From Pseudomonas graminis (GTDB lineage: Bacteria > Pseudomonadota > Gammaproteobacteria > Pseudomonadales > Pseudomonadaceae), in contig NZ_CP053746.1 of the NCBI RefSeq assembly GCF_013201545.1, positions 310,001 to 374,000 of the forward strand: a DNA stretch of 64,000 nt, in the 5' to 3' direction. How positions within the stretch are numbered: the stretch's first letter is position 1; each line of letters opens with the position of its first letter. Below the pieces are notes generated by a model that did no database searches, was not told the origin of the DNA, and saw nothing but the letters and a program-made list of their open reading frames with translations. Position numbers and translations under genes: made by a program. Of the stretch, positions 8,043 to 17,269 are shown one piece after another.

Positions 8043-9362
8043 ATGCGTCTTGCTTCCACGAAAACTGCGGCAGCCCTGTGTGGTGGTGTGCTGCTGGCCA
8101 TGAGCGTTCCGGCCAGCGCCGCAGTCGACGCGAAACTGCTCGACATGCTCAAGGCCAACGGCTCGATTTCACCTGCCCAGTACGCCGAGCTGCAAACCGA
8201 GCTGACCAAAGACCAACTGGCTCAGCAACAGGCCCAGAAAGCGACGTCCGACCAGATCGCCGCCGCCACCGCTGCCAAGTCCTCCGAACTGTCTGCCTTC
8301 GAGCAGAAAGTGGCATGGGCGGCGAAGACACAATTCAAGGGCGACGTTCGCGTTCGGCAAGAGACGGTCAAGATCGACGACCAGAACAACAGCCAGGACA
8401 AAAACCGTCAGCGTATCCGTGTGCGCCTCGGTGCCTACAGCGAGATCAACCCGCAGGTCAGCACCGGTATCCGCATCGCCACCGGTGGCGACAACAAGGC
8501 TAACTCGACGAACGTTGATCAGAACGACTACTTCACCAAGAAAGACCTGTGGCTGGATCAGGGCTTCATCGATTACCACCCGACCAATATCAAGAACCTG
8601 CACGTCATCGGCGGCAAAATGGCTCAGCCATGGGTCAGCGAAGGCGACGTGATCTGGGACAACGACATCAACCCTGAAGGTCTGGCCGCGACTTACAGCC
8701 TGCCGATCAACAAAGCGTTCGAGCTGTTCGGCAGCGCCGGTACCTACACCCTCAAGGACAACATCAGCGGCGAAGGTACGCAGTTCAAGAACGACCTGCG
8801 CCTGAACGCTGCCCAATTGGGCACACGTGTCGCGATCACCGACAACGTGAAGATGACGGTCGGCGGTTCGGTCTACAACTACGAAAACTCCAATGACTGT
8901 AATCCGGCTGCTGCCAGCACCAGCACGACGTTCTGTGGCTTGAGCATCAACGGCAACAACACCACTGACTTCCGTCTGTATGAAGGCTTCGGTCAACTGG
9001 ACCTGACCGGCTTTGTCGTGCCGGTTGGCCTGTACGGTCAGTACGTGGTCAACAGCGCGACCAACAGCGACGAAGACACCGCCTGGCTGGCCGGTGTGAA
9101 AACCAAGGTGTTCGGTTTCGGTCTGGACTACAACTACCGCGATACACAGCGTAACGCTGTGGTGGGTGCCTTCACTGACTCCGACTTCGCCAACGGCACC
9201 ACCGGTTCGCGCGGTCACAAGCTGGCCATTTCCTACGACATCGACAAGAACTTCGCCGTCGGTGCAACGTATTTCCTGACCAAAGCGGACTTCGCGACCT
9301 CTGCGCTGCCGCGTGATCAGGATGCGAATACCCTGCAACTGGACGTGCTGGCGAAGTTTTAA
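8043..9362 (+). CDS. Outer-membrane putative porin
   Basis: 439 residues with a signal peptide (cleavage near residue 26 at ASA-AVD). A helical, Gln/Lys/Ala-rich region follows (about residues 40-88, probable coiled coil), then a beta-barrel of alternating strands: GDVRVRQETVKI, RIRVRLGAYSEINPQVSTGIRIATGG, FIDYHPTNIKNLHVIGGKMAQPW and others. It ends with an aromatic-terminal strand (TLQLDVLAKF), the usual signal for BAM assembly. A RYDI-type strand, LAISYDIDKNFAVGATYF, precedes the end. The family forms passive channels; the solute is not known. A strong terminator follows, and a possible Pho box lies upstream. Confidence 0.85.
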   Translation: MRLASTKTAAALCGGVLLAMSVPASAAVDAKLLDMLKANGSISPAQYAELQTELTKDQLAQQQAQKATSDQIAAATAAKSSELSAFEQKVAWAAKTQFKGDVRVRQETVKIDDQNNSQDKNRQRIRVRLGAYSEINPQVSTGIRIATGGDNKANSTNVDQNDYFTKKDLWLDQGFIDYHPTNIKNLHVIGGKMAQPWVSEGDVIWDNDINPEGLAATYSLPINKAFELFGSAGTYTLKDNISGEGTQFKNDLRLNAAQLGTRVAITDNVKMTVGGSVYNYENSNDCNPAAASTSTTFCGLSINGNNTTDFRLYEGFGQLDLTGFVVPVGLYGQYVVNSATNSDEDTAWLAGVKTKVFGFGLDYNYRDTQRNAVVGAFTDSDFANGTTGSRGHKLAISYDIDKNFAVGATYFLTKADFATSALPRDQDANTLQLDVLAKF

Positions 9363-9441
9363 GAAGGGCAGCCATGAGCTGCAAGTTACAAGTTGAAAGC
9401 TTCATGCGGCGTGCTGCTGCCGTTTGAAGTCGCTGGACCTC

Positions 9442-9507
9442 AAGCCCGCCGTTGCCCTGTCGGATCCCCATCATCCGTTCCGACAGAGCAGCGCCGGGCT
9501 TTTTTTG
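9442..9507 (+). terminator. Long-stem terminator after the porin gene
   Basis: A long imperfect hairpin has left arm AAGCCCGCCGTTGCCCTGTCGGA and right arm TCCGACAGAGCAGCGCCGGGCTT, followed by TTTTTTTG. It ends 145 bases after the porin stop. Confidence 0.8.
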
Positions 9508-9544
9508 TTTGACGTCGCAAATTTGCCAAACGCTGAAGACTACT

Positions 9545-9634
9545 GTGGGAGTGAGCTTGCTCACGAAGAGACAAGAACATCCGCTACATCTTCAGCGGTT
9601 GAAATGCCATCTTCGCGAGCAAGCTCGCTCCCAC
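9545..9634. repeat. Type-1 REP pair, inverted
   Basis: GTGGGAGTGAGCTTGCTCACGAAG (9545-9568) and CTTCGCGAGCAAGCTCGCTCCCAC (9611-9634) face each other between the porin and KAS III genes. Confidence 0.85.
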
Positions 9635-9656
9635 GGTTTACCGGCAGGCTGTTAGA

Positions 9657-10778
9657 TCACTTCTTGCGCAGAATCACGCTACCAATCGAATAACCCGCGC
9701 CGAACGAGCTGAGTACGCCCAGCGCGCCGCTTGGCAAGTCGTCCTGGTGCTCGTGAAAGGCGATCACCGAGCCAGCAGAGCTGGTGTTGGCGTAACGGTC
9801 GAGGATCACCGGGGCTTCTTCGACGGTGGCGTCGCGGCCCAGCAGTTTCTTCACGATCAGGTGGTTCATGCTCAGGTTGGCCTGATGCAGCCAGAAGCGT
9901 TGCACGTCGCCGACGTTCAACTGGTTCTCGTCCAGGTGTGCAGCCACCAGCTCGGCGACCATCGGGCAAACGTCGCGGAACACCTTACGGCCTTCCTGAA
10001 CGAACAGCTTGTCCGCCTTGCCTTCGCCCTCTTCCGCCGCGCGGTTGAGGAAACCGAAGTTGTTGCGGATGTTATTGGAGAACGTCGTCAGCAGCTTGGT
10101 GCCGACGATGTCGAACTGGTGCGGCGAGGTTGCCAGATCAGCACGCTCAACCACCACCGCCGTGGCCGCATCGCCGAAGATGAAGTGGCTGTCACGGTCG
10201 CGGAAATTGAGGTGAGCGGTGCAGATTTCAGGGCTGATGACCAACAGCGCGCGGGCCTGGCCCAGCTTGACGCTGTTGCACGCCGTCTGAATGCCGAACG
10301 TGGCCGATGAGCACGCCACGTTCATGTCAAAGCCGAAGCCCTGAACGCCCAGCGCCGCCTGGATTTCGATGGAGATCGCCGGGTAAGCACGTTGCAGGTT
10401 TGAGCAGGCGACGATCACGCCGTCGATGTCGGCCGCGGTCTTGCCGGCACGCTGGAGGGCCTGTTTGGCCGCGGCAACGCCCATCTCGCAGAGAATCGAC
10501 CATTCGTCATTCGAACGCTCGGGCAGGCGAGGCTTCATGCGCTGGGGGTCGAGAATGCCGTCCTTGTCCATCACGTAACGGCTTTTGATGCCGCTGGCTT
10601 TCTCGATGAACGCCGCGTTGGATTCCGTCAGTGCCTGAATCTCGCCCGCGTCGATCGCGGCGGCATTTTCGGCGTTGAACTGGGCAACGTAGCTATTGAA
10701 AGACTGCACCAGCTCATCGTTGGAAATACTGTTGGCGGGGGTGAAAAGCCCGGTGCCACTGATCACGACTTCGTACAC
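9657..10778 (-). CDS. Beta-ketoacyl-ACP synthase III (FabH-like)
   Basis: This 373-residue thiolase-fold condensing enzyme has the expected catalytic triad: Cys156 in MNVACSSATFG, His in RFWLHQANLSMNHL, and Asn in YANTSSAGS. The N-terminal insertion (about residues 25-60) makes it longer than E. coli FabH (317 aa). It resembles P. aeruginosa PA3286, which condenses medium-chain acyl-CoA from beta-oxidation with malonyl-ACP and so shunts degradation products back into synthesis. That role is inferred by resemblance. The start at 10778 is preceded by CGAGAGGAACG. The neighbourhood is rich in fatty-acid genes (fadD1, fadD2, phaJ1). Confidence 0.85.
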   Translation of the reverse strand: MYEVVISGTGLFTPANSISNDELVQSFNSYVAQFNAENAAAIDAGEIQALTESNAAFIEKASGIKSRYVMDKDGILDPQRMKPRLPERSNDEWSILCEMGVAAAKQALQRAGKTAADIDGVIVACSNLQRAYPAISIEIQAALGVQGFGFDMNVACSSATFGIQTACNSVKLGQARALLVISPEICTAHLNFRDRDSHFIFGDAATAVVVERADLATSPHQFDIVGTKLLTTFSNNIRNNFGFLNRAAEEGEGKADKLFVQEGRKVFRDVCPMVAELVAAHLDENQLNVGDVQRFWLHQANLSMNHLIVKKLLGRDATVEEAPVILDRYANTSSAGSVIAFHEHQDDLPSGALGVLSSFGAGYSIGSVILRKK

Positions 10779-11005
10779 GGTCGTTCCTCTCGAGATAAAA
10801 GCAGCTCATTGACGGCAGCAGTTGAACAGCCAGCACAAGCAGGGCGTCGGTGGTTCTGGGACGAAAGTCCCAATGCAACGAGGCAGCAACCCGCTTGGCG
10901 GACGACGTATGTTTATGACGCTATGAAGTTTAGCCGCGAAGTTTGCCATAACGGCCGCCATTTCGCGCTATCGGGTAATGTAATCGGGACTGCGGGCCGA
11001 GGGGA

Positions 11006-14000
11006 TCACCCCTCGACCTGGCTCCATTGCTTGTTCAGCCGCTTGTCCGAGATCGGCACTTTGGTCCCCAACTGCTGGGCAAACAGCGACACGCGGTATT
11101 CCTCCAGCCACCAGCGATACACCACCAGCTCCGGGTCGCGCTTGCCTTCCTGGGCATGTTTGTCGGCGCGGGTCTGGTACTGCGCCCAGAGATTGCCCAG
11201 TTCGATGCTCCAGACCCGGTCCTTCTGCGCCTGGCTACCGAGTTTCTCGAGGCGCATTTCGATGGCCTTGAGGTAACGCGGCAGTTCCTTGAGCCACACC
11301 GCCGGCGTCTCACGGACGAAACCGGGATAAACCAGCTTGCTTAGCTGGCCCTTGATGTCGTTCAGCGCCACGGCCTGGGCCAGATCGATCTTGCCCTTGA
11401 AGCGCTTTTGCAGGCCGTGCCAGAGCTTGAGGATTTCCAGCGTCAGCTTCGCCAGCCGCTCGGCATGTTCGGTCAGACCGCCACGCTTGCGCTCGGCCAG
11501 GGACAACAGGCCGGCACCGTCTCGCGGCAAGGTCGCTTCGCCCTCAAGAATGCAGCTGTCGAGGCTCGCCAGCAGAATGTCTTCGATCAGCCCATCGACC
11601 CGACCCAGATCGCGATACAGCAAAGCCAGTTCGGTTTGGCCCGGCAGCTTGCTGCGCAGGAACTTGGTCGGCTCGGCCAGTTGCTGCAACAACAGCCGTT
11701 GCAGGGCTCGACGGTGCTGGTATTCAGCCTCGGCCTGGGTCGAGAAACGCCCTTCCTTGACCGCACCGCCCTCTTCCACCAGCGCCGGGTACACCGTCAT
11801 CGACAACCCGGCGATCTTTTGTTGAGTCTTCTCGGCCACCTTTGCGAAGCCCTTGGCCTCAACCGGCTGCTGCCCCTTGGCCGATTGCGGCACTGCCAAC
11901 GCGGCTTGTCCGGCCTCGGCGAAACGGGCGGTCAGCTCATCCAGCTCACGGCCTTCACCGAGGAACTTGCCGTTGGCATCGACCACTTCAAGGTTCATTT
12001 TCAGGTGGCTTTCTACCTGCTGCGCCGCCTCGGCCCAGGCTTCGTCAGTCACCCGCACGCCGGTCATGCGCAACAACTCGCGGCCCAGTGCCTGGGGCAG
12101 CGAGCCTTCGGCGAAGACCATGCGCTGCAACGCGGCTTTGACGAAGTCCGGCACCGGCACGAAATTCTTGCGCAGCGCCTTGGGCAGATTGCGCACCAGC
12201 GCCACGCACTTGGTCTCCAGCAGCCCGGGCACCAGCCATTCCAGGCGCTCGGCCGGCAACGACAGCAACAGCGGCGCCGGCACCCGCAGGGTCACGCCGT
12301 CACGCGGATGGTTGGGCTCGAAGTGATAGGTCAGCGACAGGGTCAGTTCGCCCAGACGCAAAGTGTCCGGGTACTGATTGGCCGTGACCTCGCTGGCTTC
12401 GCGGGCGAGCACATCTCCCTCGCGCATGATCAACAGCTGCGGGTTCTTCTGGCTCTCCATCCGGTACCAGGCGTCGAACGTCGCGGTCTGGTGAATATCC
12501 GCCGGCAAGCGTTCGTCGTAATAGCGATACAGGGTTTCTTCATCAGCCAGGATGTCGCGGCGCCGCGCCTTGGCCTCCAGTTCGTCGAGCTGTTCCAGCA
12601 GCTTGGTGTTGGCGGCGAGGCATTTGGCCCGGGACTGGATCTCACCGCGCACCAGCCCTTCGCGAATGAAGAACTCGCGGGACACCACCGGGTCGATCGG
12701 CCCGAAATGCACCGGCCGACGCCCCACGACGATGAGGCCGAACAGCGTGATCTGCTCGAAGGCGACGACCTGGCCGCGCTTCTTTTCCCAATGGGGTTCG
12801 AAGTGGTTTTTCTTGATCAGGTGCCCGGCGAGGGGTTCGATCCAGTCAGGCTCGATCTTCGCCACCATGCGCGCATACAGCTTGGTGGTTTCCACCAGCT
12901 CGGCAGCCATGATCCATTGCGGGCGCTTGCGGCCCAGCCCCGATGACGGATGCACCCAGAACCGCCGCTGACGGGCGCCCATGTAATCGCCGTCTTCGGT
13001 CTTCTGACCGATCTGGCTGAGCAGGCCCGAGAGCACTGCCTTGTGGAATTTCGGAAAATCGGCCGGCTCTTTGTTGACCGTCAGTTGAAGGTCGCGACAG
13101 ATCAAACTCAATTGGCGATGGGAGTCACGCCATTCTCGCAGGCGCAGGTAATTGAGGAAGTTGCGCCGGCACCAGTTGCGCAGCGGACTGGCGGTTAGGG
13201 CCTGGCGCTGTTCTTCGAAACCACGCCACAAATTGACCAGACCGGCGAAGTCGGAGTCCTGATCTTTCCACTGCGCGTGGGCTTGGTCGGCGGCCTGCTG
13301 TCGCTCCGGCGGCCGCTCGCGCGGGTCCTGAATCGACATGGCGCTGGCGACAATCAACACTTCCTGCAAGCTGCCTTGCTTCGCCGCTTCCAGCAACATA
13401 CGGCCCATGCGCGGGTCCACCGGCAGGCGCGCCAGTTGCCGGCCCATCGGTGTCAGATTGTTCTCGCGGTCAACCGCCGACAGCTCTTGCAACAGGTTGA
13501 AACCGTCGCTGATTGCCTTGCCGTCCGGCGGCTCGATGAACGGGAAATCGGTGATCTGGCCCAGTCGCAGGTGGAGCATCTGCAGGATGACCGCCGCGAG
13601 GTTGGTGCGCAGAATTTCCGGATCAGTGAATTCAGGCCGCGAGAGAAAATCCTCTTCGCTGTACAGGCGCACGCACAGGCCCGGCTCGACTCGGCCGCAA
13701 CGGCCCTTGCGCTGGTTGGCGCTGGCCTGGGAGATCGCTTCGATGGGCAGGCGCTGCACTTTGGCGCGGTAGCTGTAGCGGCTGATGCGCGCGGTGCCGG
13801 TGTCGATGACGTAGCGGATGCCCGGCACGGTCAGCGAGGTCTCCGCGACGTTGGTCGCCAGCACCACGCGACGGCCCGGGTGGGACTGGAAGATTCGTTG
13901 CTGTTCGGCCGGCGACAAACGCGCGTACAGCGGCAGGATTTCGGTGTGTTTGAGTTGCGCCTTGCGCAGCATTTCAGCGGCGTCACGGATTTCCCGCTCG

Positions 14001-14917
14001 CCGGGCAGAAACACCAGCACATCCCCGGGGGACTTGCGCTCGCTGCGTTCGAAGGCCGCCAGTTCGTCCAGCGCGGCAAGAATCGCCTGATCGACCGTCA
14101 GGTCTTCCTCGACGCTGTTGCCCTCTTCGTCCTGCTGCGCAGTCATCGGCCGGTACCAGGTCTCCACCGGGAAAGTCCGGCCCGAGACTTCGATGACCGG
14201 CGCTTTGTCGAAATGCTCGGAGAAGCGCTCAAGGTCGATAGTCGCCGAGGTGATGATGACTTTCAGATCCGGGCGACGGGGCAGCAGGGTTTTCAGGTAA
14301 CCGAGCAGGAAGTCGATGTTCAGGCTGCGTTCGTGGGCTTCGTCGACGATGATCGTGTCGTAGCGCTCAAGAAAGCGGTCGTGCTGGGTTTCGGCGAGCA
14401 GGATGCCGTCGGTCATCAGCTTGATCAGGGTGTTTTCGTCGCTCTGATCTTCGAAGCGCACCTGATAACCCACCAGCCCGCCCAGCGGCGTGCCGATTTC
14501 CTCGGCGACCCGGCTGCCGACGCTGCGTGCTGCGATTCGACGCGGCTGGGTGTGGCCGATCAGGCCGTGCTGACCGCGACCGATTTCCAGACAGATTTTT
14601 GGCAGCTGCGTGGTTTTGCCCGAGCCGGTTTCGCCGGCGATGATCAAGACCTGATGTTCAAGAATCGCTTTCTTGATCTCGTCACGCTTGGCGGCGATCG
14701 GCAGGTTTTCGTCGTAGCGCATGGCGGGTACGCTTTGCGCGCGACTGACTACACGGGCACACGATGCCTGCACGCGCTCGACCCACTGCGCCAGCTTCGT
14801 CTCGTCCGGTTTCTTGCGCAGCTCATGCAATTGCCGGCGCAAGCGATGACGATCGCTGATCATCGCGTGGTCGAGATTTTTGAAGAGTTGGTCGATGGAG
14901 GTCGAATCGTCGGTCAT
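11006..14917 (-). CDS. hrpA: ATP-dependent RNA helicase HrpA (DEAH box)
   Basis: I start this at ATG 14917 (1303 aa), close to the ~1300 residues of E. coli HrpA; the frame extends to 15022, but the added 35 residues look random. Walker A is GETGSGKT (95-102), the DEAH box is 192-195, and SAT and QRKGRCGR motifs follow. After these come the helicase-associated domain, an OB fold and the long C-terminal DUF3418 region typical of bacterial HrpA. HrpA acts in RNA processing and ribosome rescue. A CGAGGGG/CCCCTCG hairpin (10998-11015) straddles the stop codon. Confidence 0.95.
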   Translation of the reverse strand: MTDDSTSIDQLFKNLDHAMISDRHRLRRQLHELRKKPDETKLAQWVERVQASCARVVSRAQSVPAMRYDENLPIAAKRDEIKKAILEHQVLIIAGETGSGKTTQLPKICLEIGRGQHGLIGHTQPRRIAARSVGSRVAEEIGTPLGGLVGYQVRFEDQSDENTLIKLMTDGILLAETQHDRFLERYDTIIVDEAHERSLNIDFLLGYLKTLLPRRPDLKVIITSATIDLERFSEHFDKAPVIEVSGRTFPVETWYRPMTAQQDEEGNSVEEDLTVDQAILAALDELAAFERSERKSPGDVLVFLPGEREIRDAAEMLRKAQLKHTEILPLYARLSPAEQQRIFQSHPGRRVVLATNVAETSLTVPGIRYVIDTGTARISRYSYRAKVQRLPIEAISQASANQRKGRCGRVEPGLCVRLYSEEDFLSRPEFTDPEILRTNLAAVILQMLHLRLGQITDFPFIEPPDGKAISDGFNLLQELSAVDRENNLTPMGRQLARLPVDPRMGRMLLEAAKQGSLQEVLIVASAMSIQDPRERPPERQQAADQAHAQWKDQDSDFAGLVNLWRGFEEQRQALTASPLRNWCRRNFLNYLRLREWRDSHRQLSLICRDLQLTVNKEPADFPKFHKAVLSGLLSQIGQKTEDGDYMGARQRRFWVHPSSGLGRKRPQWIMAAELVETTKLYARMVAKIEPDWIEPLAGHLIKKNHFEPHWEKKRGQVVAFEQITLFGLIVVGRRPVHFGPIDPVVSREFFIREGLVRGEIQSRAKCLAANTKLLEQLDELEAKARRRDILADEETLYRYYDERLPADIHQTATFDAWYRMESQKNPQLLIMREGDVLAREASEVTANQYPDTLRLGELTLSLTYHFEPNHPRDGVTLRVPAPLLLSLPAERLEWLVPGLLETKCVALVRNLPKALRKNFVPVPDFVKAALQRMVFAEGSLPQALGRELLRMTGVRVTDEAWAEAAQQVESHLKMNLEVVDANGKFLGEGRELDELTARFAEAGQAALAVPQSAKGQQPVEAKGFAKVAEKTQQKIAGLSMTVYPALVEEGGAVKEGRFSTQAEAEYQHRRALQRLLLQQLAEPTKFLRSKLPGQTELALLYRDLGRVDGLIEDILLASLDSCILEGEATLPRDGAGLLSLAERKRGGLTEHAERLAKLTLEILKLWHGLQKRFKGKIDLAQAVALNDIKGQLSKLVYPGFVRETPAVWLKELPRYLKAIEMRLEKLGSQAQKDRVWSIELGNLWAQYQTRADKHAQEGKRDPELVVYRWWLEEYRVSLFAQQLGTKVPISDKRLNKQWSQVEG

Positions 14918-15045
14918 CAGGGCGCGGAATCTTTCTATCTGAATGCAGGGCGCGGATTGTCGCAGATTTGGTGGGGCGGAGGCAGGTCTGCGGCTCAAAG
15001 CTGTTTGTGGGCGTGGATTCATTCACTGAACGGCACCGCAACCCT

Positions 15046-15131
15046 GTAGGAGCCGGCTTGCTGGCGAACGCGGAGCGTGAGAAACAAAGATGTGACTGAG
15101 CCGATGGGTTCGCCAGCAAGCCGGCTCCTAC
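15046..15131. repeat. Inverted pair of REP-like units (GTAGGAGCCGGCTTGCTGGCGAAC)
   Basis: A variant REP with the core GTAGGAGCCGGCTTGCTGGCGAAC (15046-15069) is paired with its exact reverse complement at 15108-15131. The 24-base arms are perfect and enclose 38 bases, upstream of hrpA. Confidence 0.85.
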
Positions 15132-15173
15132 GGATTTGAGCATGGCATCAATCGCGTGTAAGCCTCGAACAAC

Positions 15174-15198
15174 AAACCCCGCACGCTGGCGGGGTCTG
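15174..15198 (-). terminator. Terminator after fadD1
   Basis: CCCCGC (15177-15182) and GCGGGG (15189-15194) form a short GC stem 18 bases downstream of the fadD1 stop, with TTTGTT following on the minus strand. Confidence 0.65.
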
Positions 15199-15215
15199 TG
15201 GTTGTCAGGGCTGAC

Positions 15216-16913
15216 TTAGGCGGGCTTTTTCAGTGCCAGTCTTTTCAGTTCTTCGTCGCGCAGTTCGCGGCGCAGGATCTTGCCGACGTTGGTGGTCGGC
15301 AGCGCGTCGCGGAATTCCACGCTGCGCGGCACTTTGTAAGCGGTGACGTTGGCGCGCATGTGCTCCATGACCTGATCCTTGCTCAGGGTCGTACCCGGTT
15401 TGCACACCACGAACAGTTTGATCGCCTCGCCGGATTTCTCGTCCGGGATGCCGATGGCCGCGCACTGCAGCACGCCCGGCAAGGTTGCCAGCACGTCTTC
15501 CAGTTCGTTCGGGTACACGTTGAAGCCGGAGACCAGAATCATGTCTTTCTTGCGATCAACAATGCGCATGTAGCCATCCGGCTGGATGATCGCGATGTCG
15601 CCGGTCTTCAACCAACCGTCGGCATCCAGCATGTCGTCGGTGGCGGCCTGGTTTTGCCAGTAGCCCTTCATCACCTGCGGGCCCTTGATGCACAGCTCGC
15701 CCACTTCGCCCAACGGCAGCTCTTCGCCAGCGTCATTGATGGTCTTGCACAGCGTCGAGGGCACGGGAATGCCGATGGTGCCCATCTGGATCTTCTGGAA
15801 CGGGTTCACCGACGCCACCGGGCTGGTCTCGGTCATGCCGTAACCCTCGCAGATCGAGCAGCCGGTCACTTCTTTCCAGCGCTCGGCGGCAGCGGTTTGC
15901 AGGGCCATGCCGCCTGACAGGGTGAGCTTCAGTGAAGAGAAATCCAGGTGGCGGAAGTCGGCGTTATTGCACAGCGCGACGAACAGCGTGTTGAGCCCGA
16001 CAAAACCGGAAAACCTCCACTTCGACAGCTCTTTCACCATCGCCGACAGATCACGCGGGTTGCTGATCAGCACGTTGTGGTTGCCACTCAGCATCATCGC
16101 CATGCAGTGAAAGGTGAACGCATAGATGTGATACAGCGGCAACGGCGTGATCAGCACCTCGGTGCCTTCATTGAGGTTGGCCGCCATCAGCGCCCGACAC
16201 TGCAGCATGTTGGCGATCAGGTTGCGGTGGGTGAGCATCGCCCCTTTGGCCACGCCCGTGGTGCCACCGGTGTATTGCAGCACCGCGACATCGTCGCCGT
16301 TCGGCGAAACATCCTGCACCCGCTGACCGCGACCCTTGGCCAGCACGTCGTTGAATTTCACCGCCTTGGGCAGGTGAAACGGCGGGACCATCTTCTTCAC
16401 GTACTTGATGACGCTGTTGACCAGCAGGCGCTTGAGCGGCGGCAGCAGGTCGGCGACTTCGGTGACGATGATGTGCTTGACGCCGGTCTTGGGCACGACC
16501 TTTTCGGCCAGGTGCGCCATGTTCGCCAGGCAGACCAGCGCCTTGGCGCCGGAGTCGTTGAATTGGTGTTCCATCTCCCGCGCGGTGTACAGCGGGTTGG
16601 TGTTGACCACGATGAGCCCGGCACGAATGGCGCCGAACACCGCGACCGGGTACTGCAGCACGTTGGGCAGCTGCACGGCGATGCGGTCGCCGGGTTGCAG
16701 GTCGGTGTGCTGTTGCAGATACGCAGCGAATGCACCGGACAGCGCGTACATTTCGCCGTAGGTGAGGGTCTTGCCCAGGTTGCTGAACGCAGGTTTGTTG
16801 GCGAAACGCTCGCAGGACTGTTTCAATACGGCCTGTACGTTCGGATACTGATCCGGATCGATATCGGCGGCGATACCTGTCGGATACTTATCCTTCCAGA
16901 AGTTTTCGAGCAT
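15216..16913 (-). CDS. fadD1: Long-chain-fatty-acid–CoA ligase FadD1
   Basis: The enzyme activates long-chain fatty acids to acyl-CoA via acyl-AMP at the inner membrane, the entry step of beta-oxidation. The 565-residue reading from ATG 16913 (MLENFWKDKYP) matches the usual start; the frame runs to 16949, but this is unlikely to be translated. Visible motifs are the AMP-binding loop YTGGTTGVAKGAMLTH, EGYGMTETSPV and the C-terminal GWLKTGDIAIIQPDGYMRIVDRKKD. It is close in sequence to the next gene, a tandem paralog pair also known in P. aeruginosa as fadD1-fadD2. The two are separated by a terminator, so they are controlled separately. Confidence 0.93.
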   Translation of the reverse strand: MLENFWKDKYPTGIAADIDPDQYPNVQAVLKQSCERFANKPAFSNLGKTLTYGEMYALSGAFAAYLQQHTDLQPGDRIAVQLPNVLQYPVAVFGAIRAGLIVVNTNPLYTAREMEHQFNDSGAKALVCLANMAHLAEKVVPKTGVKHIIVTEVADLLPPLKRLLVNSVIKYVKKMVPPFHLPKAVKFNDVLAKGRGQRVQDVSPNGDDVAVLQYTGGTTGVAKGAMLTHRNLIANMLQCRALMAANLNEGTEVLITPLPLYHIYAFTFHCMAMMLSGNHNVLISNPRDLSAMVKELSKWRFSGFVGLNTLFVALCNNADFRHLDFSSLKLTLSGGMALQTAAAERWKEVTGCSICEGYGMTETSPVASVNPFQKIQMGTIGIPVPSTLCKTINDAGEELPLGEVGELCIKGPQVMKGYWQNQAATDDMLDADGWLKTGDIAIIQPDGYMRIVDRKKDMILVSGFNVYPNELEDVLATLPGVLQCAAIGIPDEKSGEAIKLFVVCKPGTTLSKDQVMEHMRANVTAYKVPRSVEFRDALPTTNVGKILRRELRDEELKRLALKKPA

Positions 16914-17202
16914 AAAAGCCGACTCCTCAGCGACAGCGTTTCTACACACCGCTTGGTGCGATGATTTCTTGTGTTTGGAATTGTGTAGTCACTGCTTTTT
17001 GTTGGCCGATGGCACAAAAAGCGGGGCGAGCGTATCAGCTTTGCCAAAGGCCGCCTAGAGCCAAAAGCGGGCTCTCCAGTCACATCGATGACTCTTGAAT
17101 AGGCCACGGTCACGTTTAGAGCAATGAACCTAAATGTCGGAAATGCCTTACGTCGATGTTTATTTACGCGTTCCGATTTAATCCAGCAGCAAGTTACCAG
17201 GC
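16914..17202. other. fadD1 upstream region, no gene
   Basis: Together with the terminator at 17203-17235, this 289-base stretch fills the gap between fadD1 and fadD2. It must hold the fadD1 promoter on the minus strand. The text is more AT-rich than the flanking genes, but I could not identify a convincing -35/-10 pair or a palindromic fatty-acid-regulator site. Confidence 0.5.
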
Positions 17203-17235
17203 AAAAAAAACGGCGTGATCGACACGCCGTTTTTC
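17203..17235. terminator. Bidirectional terminator between fadD2 and fadD1
   Basis: AAAAAAAACGGCGTG and CACGCCGTTTTT form a strong hairpin with A and T tracts on both sides, 35 bases after the fadD2 stop. Confidence 0.9.
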
Positions 17236-17269
17236 CGGGGTTGGAAGCTGATGAGCAATCGCCGCAGGA

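Noticed and set aside
13277..15049. 590-residue open frame on the plus strand opposite hrpA
   Set aside because: Antisense shadow of a gene with complete helicase motifs; composition is Arg/Gln/His-rich with no recognisable fold.
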